64,000 nucleotides of DNA from assembly GCA_002189035.1 (NCBI GenBank), contig NEEC01000011.1, positions 806,001-870,000 of the forward strand, in the 5' to 3' direction. Below are positions 1 to 10,220 of this stretch, in pieces; the stretch's first letter is position 1; every line of letters starts with the position of its first letter. The DNA is from Utricularia gibba. Its lineage: Eukaryota > Streptophyta > Magnoliopsida > Lamiales > Lentibulariaceae. The notes beneath the pieces are model-generated. The model made no database searches, was not told the origin of the DNA, and worked only from the letters and a program-made list of their open reading frames with translations. The position numbers and the translations under genes are program-made.

Positions 1-9
1 TAGAGTATG

Positions 10-2235
10 TGCTATTTTGCATAACCGAAATATAGATGTGGTACTTTGCTAATATCTTTCGATTATTAGTGTTGGTCATTCAAGGAACAAAAAATCATGC
101 AGCAGAATTGTGGGTATTTTTGTATTCTTTTATTGATTCTCAAACATCAATAATTATTTGATTTAATTTATTATAATAAATTTAAAAGTAAGAATACAAT
201 TGGCATTGCGAGATCGTAAGTTTTGACTTTTTAAAAGTATTGAAGTTATGTGAATTTCATTTTGAATAATTAATTTTAAGCTAAGATTCGATTTCATATT
301 CTTGTTGTTTTAGTTAAGCGTGGATAGGTATAAATTTGTGCATAATTTGAGAAACTCATTTAGGTTCAATCCTAATATTTCATCACAAATTGGAATGGAT
401 CTATGTTTTCAGGTTTTTTTATTATAACACTTTTGTTGTAATGACAATACAAAAAAAGATTATCCTTTACTCATAGTATAATAGAGAAAGAGAAGAGGAT
501 AAAGAAAATGAGAGGTTACCACTTCTGTGACTCAAGACACAAAGTATTTGTTGAGAGTATTTAAGGAATAGAATCTTTGATACGAGATCCAGGACTACCT
601 CCTCAAATATGGAAATATCCAAGTAATAAAAGAGATGATATTGGAAGAGTATATTTAAAATTGGATCCTATACAACCTTTATTGGGTCATTATCAACCAT
701 CTGGTTTAAAAAATCATCAAAAGCATTTTGAGTATTCATGGTTTAATAAGTTTCCTTCTTGGATGGAATATTCAGAGATCAAACATTGTACCTATTATTT
801 TTGTTTGCTAAAGAAAATAATCAAGTTGGTAATGATGACTTCACAATTCATAGTTTTTAAAATTGGAAAAAGGCGAACAATGGAAAACGTTGGATGGAAT
901 ACTTGCTGACAGTATAATGATCACTTCATAACTGGTAATGATGTCTTCACAAAATTCTGTCGTGCATTGTTCGATCAAGCTAGTCATTTAGATAATATTT
1001 TTCAGGTTCACAGTAATGAAGAAAAGGCAAATGAATTAATTGTGATTTAAAGTTTCTATTGTAGTAGTAAAGTGCTTTAATTCTTATGGTTGTATGTTTG
1101 AGGGTCATGATGAGACGTCACCTTGAGATAATTGAGGTAACTTTTTTGAGCTATTTCAAGTTTTAGTGGAATTTAATCCCGAGATTGAGAAAGTAGTTCT
1201 TCAAAATTCCGATTAATCATAGATATGCTTCACTTCTTATTCATAAGAAATTGAGTAATTATGCTATTTGATTCAACGTTATATTTGTAAAGAAATTGTT
1301 GATTCGAAATTTGCTAAAGTGTTAATGAAACTTGCAATATTGCAAAACGAGAGCAAAGATCATTGGTGTTAAGATTTGTTGATAAGGATGGAACGCTAAA
1401 GAACCTTTTTTTTATTTGATACATGCGTCAAATAAAAAATTATGACTCTTAAGAAATTTTGAGTTCTAATTACATTTTATAATATTTTTATGCTATGAAT
1501 CTCTAATTTTTAGTAGTGGTAATTGTAGTATCATTTCTATTTTAAAGTATAAATATGAATTAAATAAATGATTTAGACCACATCATGTTTTCTAATATTT
1601 TTCTAAAAGTTAATGACAATATTATAGAACAAATCATGTCTAACTTATGTGCACTAAACCGATGACATATAATATAAGATAACCGTAGAATGCAAAAAAT
1701 GGACAAATAAGGAGATAATTTACTCTTAGATAGAAGTAGCAGCAATAGAAAAAAAAAAAAGAGTGATGTATAGAAGATGTTGAATGAATGGAAAGAAATG
1801 GCAAAAAAGTTAAAAAAATAGGAAATAGGATATACAAAATTGCGAAAGAAGAAATAGAAGGACAGTCAAATAGTTTGCACACAATGCAAAAGAATTTAAA
1901 AAAAAAAGACTAACAAGGAAAATTTCTCATCCTCCATCCCAAGAGTTCTAAGGGGGGAAATCCAAATAGACACCCTAGTAAGGAGGAAGACGAACCAAAA
2001 GTTTGAAAAACAAGGTAGAAAAACCTCAGTCCAACGAGAACCCAAGAAAGTTCTTTCAAAATATAATGTTTATAGCTATTAGCAATATTGGTGAAGTAGA
2101 ATTTATTTTTACTTTTCTTTGCGGGATTTGTTTTCAACTTGTAGTTTTGTTGTTATAACTGTGAGTAGCTAAACTATTGTTTGGTGTTTTGGAGAGAAAG
2201 AGAGATTTATTCAATTTGGATAAGGGTTCTAAGTT
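10..2235 (+). mobile_element. hAT-derived repeat, copy A (degenerate)
   Basis: The same long repeat occurs three times in this window: here, at 10221-11655 (copy B) and at 39582-41430 (copy C). Shared landmarks include the stretch with the phrase ttaggttcaatcctaat (about 360 here, 10262 in B, 39942 in C), and the agaccacatcatg motif near 1573, 11587 and 40728. Copies A and C also share a downstream noncoding part (about 1640-2230 and 40750-41425). The coding portion encodes pieces of a plant hAT transposase. The right edge meets the Athila LTR at 2236 without a gap. The left edge lies at or beyond the window start. Confidence 0.6.
568..1470 (+). pseudogene. hAT transposase remnant: TTF-type zinc finger and DUF4371-like pieces
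   Basis: The frame at 577-909 gives a TTF-type zinc-finger N-terminus: a DPGL start, a Y(P/S)NKRDD region, a QPLLGHYQPS stretch, then FEYSWF and SWMEYS followed by a cysteine-rich segment. Plant transposase-derived TTF/ZMYM1-like proteins have this order. Downstream, in other frames, come a GHDET motif (about 1105), an FFELFQVLVEFNPEI stretch (about 1147-1190) and a segment equivalent to DSKFA...LVLRFVDKD (about 1300-1400), as in the DUF4371 domain of these transposases. Stops and frame changes separate the pieces and no catalytic C-terminal dimerisation domain follows. This is a dead copy. Recognition is from motif order, not alignment. Confidence 0.6.
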
Positions 2236-3600
2236 TGATAGCACACAAATTTTCATGTTTTTAGGATATGAAAATTAGGAGTTTTTAATTATCTTTAATT
2301 ATTTATTTTATAGTTTTAAATGTTTTTATGTGATTTAAGAAAATATTTTTGGTGTGTTATTGGATTAAATCCTTTGATTTAGTCCACCCATGTGCTAACC
2401 CAATTTTGAGCCTAGCAGCTACTCGAAAATCATGGAAGAAACAAGGATTGCGTGCAAGTCACCATGTAATAAGGAATAATGAGTACACTGTCGTGACAGC
2501 AGTCTATAAGTCAAAGATAGAAGTAGTAGATCTATCAAAAACTGTACCTACCTTAGGAAGTGAGAGGAGAGAGAATCACAAAAGGGGGGAAGAAAAGTTT
2601 TCAGAATGCACACGGGGGTTTTCCCTTCAACAGGACGAACTCCCCTACCAACCTCTAACGACTTCTCCTCCAACTCGAACATAGAGAATACCGAAGGAGA
2701 AGGAGAAAGAAAGGCGATTTTTCTAGAGAAGAAACTCCAATGTGCAGGAAGAAGATCAAGATCTAATTCAGTACTACTATTCCGGTCCAAAACCAATCAC
2801 AGACGGAAACCAGACTTCTTACTGCTTTGTTTTTCGTTTGTTGATGTTTTCAGTATCTGCAACCAACTTATGCATGCTTTTCTTGACATTCTCTCTGTTT
2901 TATGTTAATGTCATTACTTTTTACTTTTCAAGTATGAGTAGCTACAACCTTAGAGATGTCTTAAGGTAAAGCATAGTGGTGTGGGTCTAGGATTCTTAAT
3001 AAAATTCATCATTGTTTCTTAGTTCTTGTTTCTATCATTCCATGAGTAAACCTAAGGAGGGGAACAAGTAACTTTAAAACTAAGAAGCTTGGTTTAGAGG
3101 TAGACCAACAAATTAAGACGGGTGTAGTAGATGCTAGTTCAGGATAGAACCAGTAGAACCGGGTAGACCTAATTCTATATACTTTGCATGCAGGTAGACC
3201 TAATTATAAGGTTGGTGATGACATTGGGGACTAGTTTAGTCGAAAATATGACAAATGACCTGGATAGACTTAGGTTTTAGCACCACACCACCTGTAGATG
3301 CATAAGGCATCCTCGTATTATTTTGCGTTAGAACCAGTAGTTGCTACCTTCTGCATTGAAACTTGATTTCGTTTACAGAACTTACTTGCCACAGCTATTC
3401 CGAGCTTAGACCAAGACTTCCTGTTATTTCGAATACTGCATCTACTGAAACACTTGGCAAGAACAAGCTCCTTGTGATCGACCCCGAAATCCACTATACA
3501 AGTTTTTTAAATTTGTATTTTGTGTAGATTAGGGCTTATAAATTTATTTGATAACGAAATTTCTATTTTTGCAACGACATTAGGAAATTTCCGCTTATCA
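2236..3600 (+). repeat. 5' LTR of Athila-like copy 1
   Basis: The LTR starts TGATA at 2236 and ends TATCA at 3600, so it has short inverted ends and a length of 1365 bp. It is followed three bases later by the primer binding site. Reverse-complement relatives of it occur at 14175-14874, 16187-17513 and 24003-25313. Small open frames inside it are LTR noise rather than genes. Confidence 0.85.
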
Positions 3601-3603
3601 AAT

Positions 3604-3620
3604 TGGCGCCATTGCCGGGG
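3604..3620 (+). other. Primer binding site, tRNA-Asp type
   Basis: The 17 bases TGGCGCCATTGCCGGGG match the complement of the plant tRNA-Asp(GTC) 3' end with one mismatch (A for G at the eighth position). This primer is usual for Athila-lineage elements. The site lies three bases after the LTR end. Confidence 0.85.
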
Positions 3621-3652
3621 AGTGGTTTTTAATGGTTTTGTGTTTTTAGTTA

Positions 3653-4990
3653 ATGCATTTACGTTCTTCTGGTGTAGTTAATCTCACTTTCTTCCTAGAA
3701 ATTGAGCGCACAATCAGCAAGAATAGGGTCAAAGTTAGGGAAGCAAGCAAATCAAGGCAGCTCCCACCCGAGACCAACAGCAATTTCAGAATGGCTGAAC
3801 TTGAGAAGACCTTGAACGAATTAGATGATGCTAATCATACTTACGAGGGTCTGTGCATCAGATTTCCAGAGGATGGAGCAAATGAGCTGAAATCGGCGAT
3901 GATCAATTTTTTGCCCAAGTTTTATGGAAAAATTGAAGAAAACCCCCATGAGCATCTTGACAACGTAACAGCAGTATGCACATCATTTAAGGGAGCTGGA
4001 ATGACTCAAGATTCCATTTGTTTGAGAGCCTTCCGGTTTACTTTGGAAGGAGAAGCCAAAATGTAGTTCAACTCACTAAGGCCTAGAAGCATAACTGATT
4101 GGGTTGGAATGAAGAAGGTGTTTTTGAGCAAATATTTTCCAGCTGAAGGAATTAAAAAAGAAATTAGTGATATTGAACAAATGAGTGGAGAATCATTGCA
4201 CGAATATTGGGAGAGATTTAATCATCTTTTGAGTTCCTATCCACACCATGGTTTTCAGACCAATACTTTGGTCAAATACTTCTATGATGGACTCTTATGC
4301 ACTGACCAAGCCATGATAGATTCAGCGGCAGAAGGATTTTTAAGGAAAAAGATACCAACCAAAGCTCTTTCCTTGCTTGAGGAGTTGGCTGAGCATTCGA
4401 GACATATTATCAGGAAGCAAACCTCAAACAAGAGGGTGTATGAAGTGGAGAGCAAGCCCAGGATTTTAGAGACTAAACTCACAAAAAATGTTGGTGCTAT
4501 GTCAGAAATGATGAAGAAGCTGTTCTTATTCCAGGCCAAGAACATGCCGTGTGGAAACTATCATAGAACAGGGCATGTTGTGGACAAGTGTCCAGATTTT
4601 CTTGAAGAAGAGCATGTTAAGGCTATGGAATAATTGGAGCCCTAGCAGAGGAAGAAAAATGATCCATATTCAAATACTTACAACCCAAGTTGGAGGGATC
4701 ATCCAAATTTTCGTTGGAGCAACAACGAAAATTCTTACAAAGGGGAGAGCTCAACAATGGGGCAGCAAAATTTTCAGAAGCAAAGATCTTATTACGCACC
4801 TCCATTTCGAAGGAAAAACCAATAGCAATCTGGAATTTGGAGGTTCAAGTGAGTCAGTTAGCAGCAGAGCTTGGAGACTTGAAGCAGAAAGGGAGTTTAC
4901 CATCTCAACCCAAGCCAAACCCGAATTCCAATGGAGTGCCGAATATCAGCGCCATGATACTAAGGACTGGAAAAGAAAAGCTTGGATGAG
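3653..4990 (+). pseudogene. Athila-like gag, broken
   Basis: Encodes the capsid/nucleocapsid polyprotein. From the ATG at 3653 the frame carries the retrotransposon gag core (PKFYGKIEENPHEHLDN, then ERFNHLLSSYPHHGF). An in-frame TAG at 4064-4066 stands where the gag core normally has a tryptophan codon; the same frame resumes to 4633. The zinc knuckle at 4550-4591 reads CGNYHRTGHVVDKC, with tyrosine in place of the second cysteine. The second copy at 33420-33461 has the same change, so it is a family feature. After 4633 the linker (WRDHPNFRW at about 4690, then a SQLAAELGDLKQ coiled-coil stretch) continues with frame changes to about 4990. Not functional. Confidence 0.85.
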
Positions 4991-5803
4991 AACTAGTCCA
5001 GACTGAGACTAAGGGGAACGAAACAGAGGAGTATGGAGTTGTTGTACAGAGTGACGATGAAGTTAAGGTACTATCAAAACCAGTCATGGTGAAGGTGACC
5101 CAACCTCCTTTTCCAGGAAGGCTGAAGTTGAAAGAAGAGCAAACCGAAAAGGAGAAAATCTTGAAAGCATTGGGAAACACTCAATTGAATTTTACTCTCT
5201 TGGATATATTGATCTTGTGCCGAAGAGTGTTAAATATTTGAAGCAGCTATGTATGTCAAAACCCAAGTTGAAAGAGAAGGGGAAGGTGAAATTGAGTGAA
5301 AGCTGCTCAGCACTTTTAACATGGAAATTACCCGAGAAGCGCAAAGATCCGGGTACGTTTTTTATCCCATGCAATATAAGAGATTTGTGCATCAGGAGAC
5401 CTATGGTAGACCTGGGAGCTTCTATAAATGTCATGTCGAATTCTGTTTATGAGGCACTTAGGTTGTGACCTTTGCAAGCATCGGGTGTACAAATTGAGCT
5501 GGCGGATAGGAGAGTGATCTCTCCCAAAAGCTTGGTTGAGAATGTTTTGGTGAAAATTGAGCACTTGTGTTCCCAGTTGATTTTTATGTGATTAACATGC
5601 CCACTGGAGGATCAAAGGACACGACAATTATCTTAAGCACTTCAAATGCCATCATCAACGTGAAGAAGGGAACCATTGAGCTTTCTTTTGATGAAGACAA
5701 AATCACACTAGACATGAAGGATGTGAAGAATTATCCCAGTGATTTTGAGAGCATCTGTGCTGTGGACGTCATGGATGGACTAATTGAGGAGCACTTGAAG
5801 TAA
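4991..5803 (+). pseudogene. Athila-like aspartic protease region, broken
   Basis: This region would cut the polyprotein. The frame at 5217-5468 carries the retropepsin motif DLGASINVM, with the catalytic Asp codon at 5409-5411 intact. It is preceded by the conserved basic linker (SKPKLKEKGK, then TWKLPEKRKDPGTF). A stop at 5466-5468 and a frame change near 5562 follow. The downstream frame at 5567-5803 continues with VDFYVINMPTGG and an acidic tail. Minus-strand copy 2 has the same layout but has lost the catalytic Asp. Confidence 0.8.
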
Positions 5804-5851
5804 GAAATTCAAGAAAAGGAAGAGGCTCATGAAGAATCTTTATTTGCAAAA

Positions 5852-7113
5852 TTGGAAGCTGAAGAAAAATTTGAGCAATTAAATATGGTGCAAGGCAAGA
5901 CTCAGGAAGAGAGGTTAACTGAATTGAAACCATTGCCTAATCATTTAAAATATGTTTTTCTTGACGCAGAGTTCAGGAACCTGGTTATCATCTCCACTGG
6001 TCTGAGCTCAGACCAAGAGTCACAACTGCTCAAGGTACTTAACAGAAACAAGAAGGCAATAGGTTGGACGCTTGATGACATTGAGGGGATCTGCCCATCC
6101 ATATGCATGCACAGAATTTTTCTAGAGGATGGTGCAAAACCAGTTCGTCAACCTCAAAGACGCCTCAACCCAAACATGATGGAGGTGGAAAGAAAAGAAA
6201 TTGTTAAACTCCATGATGCAGGGATTATTTACTCTATCACAGATAGTGAATGGGTGAGCCCCATTCACGTTGTGCGAAAGAAGACAGGGATGACCGTGGT
6301 GGAGAATGAGAAAGGCGAGCTTGTTCCATAAAGGGTGCAAAATGGATGGCGGGTTTGCATAGATTATTGAAAATTAAATGAAGTGGCAAAGAAAGACTAT
6401 TATCCTTTGCCTTTTATTGATTAGATGTTAGAAAAATTGGCTGGAAAATCGTTTTATTGTTTTTTAGATTGATATTCTGGATATAATCAGGTTCCTATTT
6501 CAGAGCGGATCAAGACAAGACAACCTTCACGTGTTCATTTGGAGCTTATACTTATAGGAGGATGCCTTTCGGATTGTGTAATGCCCCAGCCACATTGCAG
6601 AGGTGTATGACTAGTATTTTCTCTAATTTTGGTGATGATTTTACAGTATATGGAGAAAATTTTGAGTCATGTTTAGACCATTTGGATCAGGTTTTAAAGA
6701 AATGTGTAGAAAAGAATTTGGTTTTAAATTCTGAAAAATGTCATTTTATGGTGGATCATGGAATTGTTTTAGGACATGTGATTTCTAAAAAAGAGATTGA
6801 GGTAGATAAGGCGAAAATTGAAATTATGCCTGAACTTCCTTACCCTATTGATGTGAAAGGTATTAGATCATTTTTAGGACATATTGGTTTTTATAGGAGG
6901 TTTATTAAGAATTTTTCAAAAATTGCATTTCCCCCTAGTAGGTTGTTGCATAATGATGTTGCCTTTGATTTTGATGATTCATATAAGCATGCTTTTAATT
7001 CCTTGAAAAAGGCTGTTACTACTGCACATGTGATTCAACCACCTGATTGGAGGTATGATTTTGAGATCATGTGTGATGCAAGTAATCATGCTGTTGGTGC
7101 TATTATGGGATAG
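5852..7113 (+). pseudogene. Athila-like reverse transcriptase, broken
   Basis: The frame at 5852-6331 holds the pol N-terminal part: ELKPLPNHLKY, IGWTLDDIEGI, a polyproline-like RQPQRRLNPNM segment and the start of the RT fingers (WVSPIHVVRKK). Stops interrupt 6329-6560. The frame at 6562-7113 resumes with MPFGLCNAPATLQRCM, an FGDDF box (6628-6642), then GHVISKKEIEVD, FLGHIGFYRRFI and the RNase H start. In this family about ten residues normally sit between the IFS helix and the catalytic xxDD box. Here they are missing, so the active-site strand is shortened even though both Asp codons survive. Confidence 0.85.
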
Positions 7114-7480
7114 AAAATTGAAGGGAAGCATCATGTTATCTCTTATGCTTCGAAAACCTTGGATGAAGCCTCGAAAAATTATACCATCACTGAAAGGGAA
7201 TTTCTTTCTGTTATTTTTGCCTTGAAAAAATTTCATTCTTATCTTTTAGGTAGCAAAGTGGTGGTATACACTGATCATTTGGCGGTGAAGCACTTGATGG
7301 AGAAGAAGGACTCCAAACCAAGACTTATTAGATGGGTCCTTTTTGTTCAAGAGTTTGATGTTGAGATAAAGGACAGGCCTGGAAGGGAGAACCTTGTGGC
7401 TGATCATCTCAACATGATTGAAGGAAGTGAAGGAGATGGAATCATTACTGAGACGTTTCCAGATGAACAGCAATTCTCAG
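7060..7480 (+). pseudogene. Athila-like RNase H
   Basis: Continues in the same frame as the second RT block. The RNase H core residues are visible: D in MCDASNHAVGA, E in [19 protein letters not shown], and D in [12 protein letters not shown]. It ends with the linker [15 protein letters not shown]. The only clear break is a TAG at 7111-7113, where relatives have a glutamine codon (GQ). Confidence 0.85.
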
Positions 7481-7569
7481 TTCGGACTACTATACGTGAA
7501 CTGTTTTGTGCTGATCTTGCAAACTTTGTTTCAATAGGGGTGATGCCACCTAGAATGGACTATCATCTA

Positions 7570-8802
7570 AGGAACAGCTTAAGAGTGATGCCAAATACTA
7601 CATATGGGATGATCCCTATTTATATAAGAGATGCAATGATGGCGTCATTCGAAAGTGCGTTCATGAAAATGAAATTCCAAAAATTATTGATTCTTGTCAT
7701 GCAGAACCTTTTGGTGGCCATCATGGACCAAATAGAACAGCAAGAAAAATTCTAGACTGTGGATTTTATTTGCCTCATATTTTTAGAGATTGTTACACCT
7801 ATTGCAAAGGTTGTGAACCATGCCAAAGGGTAGGAAATTTATCAAACATAAATGAAATGCCTCAATAAGGAATCCTGGTATGTGAATTATTTGATGTATG
7901 GGGTACATATTTTATTGGACCATTTCCTACTTCAGCAGGTTACAATTACATTTTGGTTGTGGTTGATTATGTGTCCAAATGGATTGAAGCAATCCCTACA
8001 CGAACTGATGATGCAAAGACGATGATTAATTTCTTACGCAACAACAGCTTCACGAGATATGGAACTCCTAAGGTGCTGATCAGTGATAGGGGAAACACAT
8101 TTTTACAATCAGGCCTTAAGAAGTGTTTTAAAGCATTTCAATGTTTGGTACAAGCCTTCTACAGAGTACCATCCACAAATCAATGGGAAAACCGAAGTCT
8201 CCAACAGGGAAATCAAGCAAATTCTAGAGAAAGTTGTGAATCCATGCAGGAAAGATTGGACCATGAGGTTGAAAGATGCACTTTGAGCTATACGGACAGC
8301 ATACAAGACTCCCATTGGGACCTCACCATTTCGATTGTTTTATGGGAAGCCTTATAGACTACCAGCAGCTCTTAAGCACAAGGCTTGGTGGGCAGTGAAG
8401 AAATTAAACTTGGATAGGAACCTTAGTACAAGTCACTGGAAGCTTCAGCTTTCATAACTGAAAGAATTGAGAACTGATGCGTATGAGAGCTCGAAACTAT
8501 TCAAAGCTCGGACTAAGAGTAATCATGACGCACATATTTCCAGGAGAAATTTCGAGGTTGGCCAGAAGGTCTTATTATTCCAATCCATGCGGAAGTTGCA
8601 CCCTAGGAAGCTTAAATCAAGATGGATAGGACCTTTTATTGTGAAGGAAATTTTTCCAAATGGTGCAGTGGAGATATTTGATGGAAATTCAAACAAAGGA
8701 TTTTTGGTAAATGGGCATTGCTTGAAAATTTTTTATGAAAATGCTAACATATTCACAAGAAATCTGAAGGTGACCAAGCTGATGGAAGCTCCAGAAACAT
8801 AA
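7570..8802 (+). pseudogene. Athila-like integrase, broken
   Basis: Inserts the cDNA into the genome in live elements. The HHCC zinc-binding part reads open at about 7640-7830 ([11 protein letters not shown] ... CKGCEPCQR). In the core, the first catalytic Asp is replaced: the usual WG-x-DF is WGTYF at about 7900. The second (ISDRG, about 8080) and the Glu (TEVSNREI, about 8195) are present but in different frames, so a 1-base indel lies near 8083-8110. Stops at about 8284 and 8455 follow. The C-terminal part at 8467-8802 (KLKSRWIGPFIVKEIFPNGAVEI, VNGHCLK) is the conserved gypsy integrase tail. Confidence 0.85.
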
Positions 8803-8974
8803 TCACACGAGAAGTCGGGTCCAAGGCTATAAACAAGGGCGCTTGTGGGAGGCAACCTAGGTTAAGTCTTTAATTTCAGCACTTTCATTTTTAGTTTAAT
8901 GTTGTTATTTTATGACTTTTATCCATATTTTGTGCTGCTGGGAAACGACTGTTGGGTGTTAAGAGGAGTTATTG

Positions 8975-9736
8975 ATGGGCACTGAATTTTCGTTTTCTTT
9001 AGCTGAGTGGAATGTTGCTCTCGGTTTTTGTTCAAAACAGCAAGTAGATTCGCATGATTTTGCTACCTCTTTATTTGATTATCCAGAAGACTTTGATGCT
9101 GAAGAATTTTATGAAATTTTGACTGATCAGCATGTCATTGAATTTAAGGCAAAAGGAAAAAAATCTGAATTTTTTGTTGGTTCATTCATGCATTATGTTC
9201 ATATGTTAGTCACAATAACTCTTTTCGATAGAAATGTTGGGTTTAAAGCTCTTTACAAACGTGAATTATTTGTGTTGTGGTGCATTATGAATAAACGGTC
9301 TGTGAACTTAGGTGTAATGCTTGCTGAACAAATGAATAAGAATTATAGGCATACTAAAATTCTGCAATTAAGCTTTAGTCATATTTTTACGCATCTGGTA
9401 CACACTCTCTGCCATGAGAAATTGTCTGAACTTGAATTCTTCCATGTTGAGACTCAGACTGTACCCCTGGATGCATATTCATTAAAAGTTGCTGGACTAA
9501 TCAAAGTCCAAGGAAGCGGGTTTGTTTTTAGATCTTTAGCAGGACTAGAAGTAAGAGTTATCCCAAGAAAGAAGATAGAAGACACTGCTGCTCCATCAAC
9601 CTCAACCCCAGCTCAAGAAGAAAAATGCTGCTGCTGCCCAGAAATATTAGAAGTGATGAATGACAAAATTTCTAACTTAATTCGGGTGATTAAAGAGTTA
9701 AAACAAGGAGTGGCCGACGCCTTCCTAAACAAGTAA
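8975..9736 (+). CDS. Env-position ORF of the Athila-like element (plant transposon-protein-like)
   Basis: An uninterrupted frame of about 253 residues from the ATG at 8975 to TAA at 9734-9736, downstream of pol, where Athila elements carry their extra ORF. The middle part (LFVLWCIMNKRSVNLGVML ... HIFTHLVHTLCHEK) resembles the Athila ORF / putative plant transposon protein family, whose role is not established. Near the C-terminus there is a run of four cysteines (about residues 217-220), then a heptad-like stretch (ILEVMNDKISNLIRVIKELK) that could form a coiled coil. I see no signal peptide. It is the only long open frame in an otherwise broken element, which may be chance. Confidence 0.55.
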   Translation: MGTEFSFSLAEWNVALGFCSKQQVDSHDFATSLFDYPEDFDAEEFYEILTDQHVIEFKAKGKKSEFFVGSFMHYVHMLVTITLFDRNVGFKALYKRELFVLWCIMNKRSVNLGVMLAEQMNKNYRHTKILQLSFSHIFTHLVHTLCHEKLSELEFFHVETQTVPLDAYSLKVAGLIKVQGSGFVFRSLAGLEVRVIPRKKIEDTAAPSTSTPAQEEKCCCCPEILEVMNDKISNLIRVIKELKQGVADAFLNK

Positions 9737-10220
9737 TCTGCTGCTAGAATGATTTAGTGTAGTATGTTTTTATTTATTTTATTTTATTTTCATGTTTAGG
9801 ATCTTGTTTATGTCAAAGAATAATATCTATCAGTCTAAGTTTAGACTTAGAATCATGTTTACTATAGTTATGTCTGGTAGCAGCAAAACTGTTTTTGATA
9901 GCTATGTTATTGAACAATATAGCTGTTAGATGAATTCTATTTGCATGAGCTTTGTGGACCTTTCTCATACCCGTGAGCATATTTTTATATTTTTATTTTA
10001 TGAGAGCATGTGTATGATTAGAAGAATCTAAGGAATGTGATCTAGATTGTTTCTTTTATATGATTTGTTGAACTTCACAGTAACTGCAGAATTGGTTGCC
10101 AACCACAAAAAAAGATAGGTGAATAAAGGGTCGACAAAAAAAAAGAAAGGAAGAAAAAAAATGAGACCCAAGTCCCAAAAAGCAGCACATATTAAAAGAG
10201 CATGTCCGGACTCATTAAGG
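9737..10220 (+). other. 3' untranslated part of Athila-like copy 1
   Basis: No coding signal. AT-rich sequence follows the last ORF and a purine-rich tract lies at about 10132-10166. The expected 3' LTR is absent. The stretch ends where hAT copy B begins. Confidence 0.5.

Larger units (their letters stand above)
2236..10220 (+). mobile_element. Athila-like Ty3/gypsy retrotransposon, copy 1 (3' LTR missing)
   Basis: Order of parts: 5' LTR, tRNA-Asp-type primer binding site, gag, protease, reverse transcriptase, RNase H, integrase, then an extra ORF in the env position. This order, the roughly 1.4-kb LTR with TGATA/TATCA ends and the protein motifs fit the Athila lineage. It is broken by several stops and frameshifts and by changes at catalytic residues. 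No 3' LTR follows the last ORF. Element sequence appears to run to about 10220, where hAT copy B starts. A purine-rich tract at about 10132-10166 could mark the old polypurine region. Confidence 0.8.
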
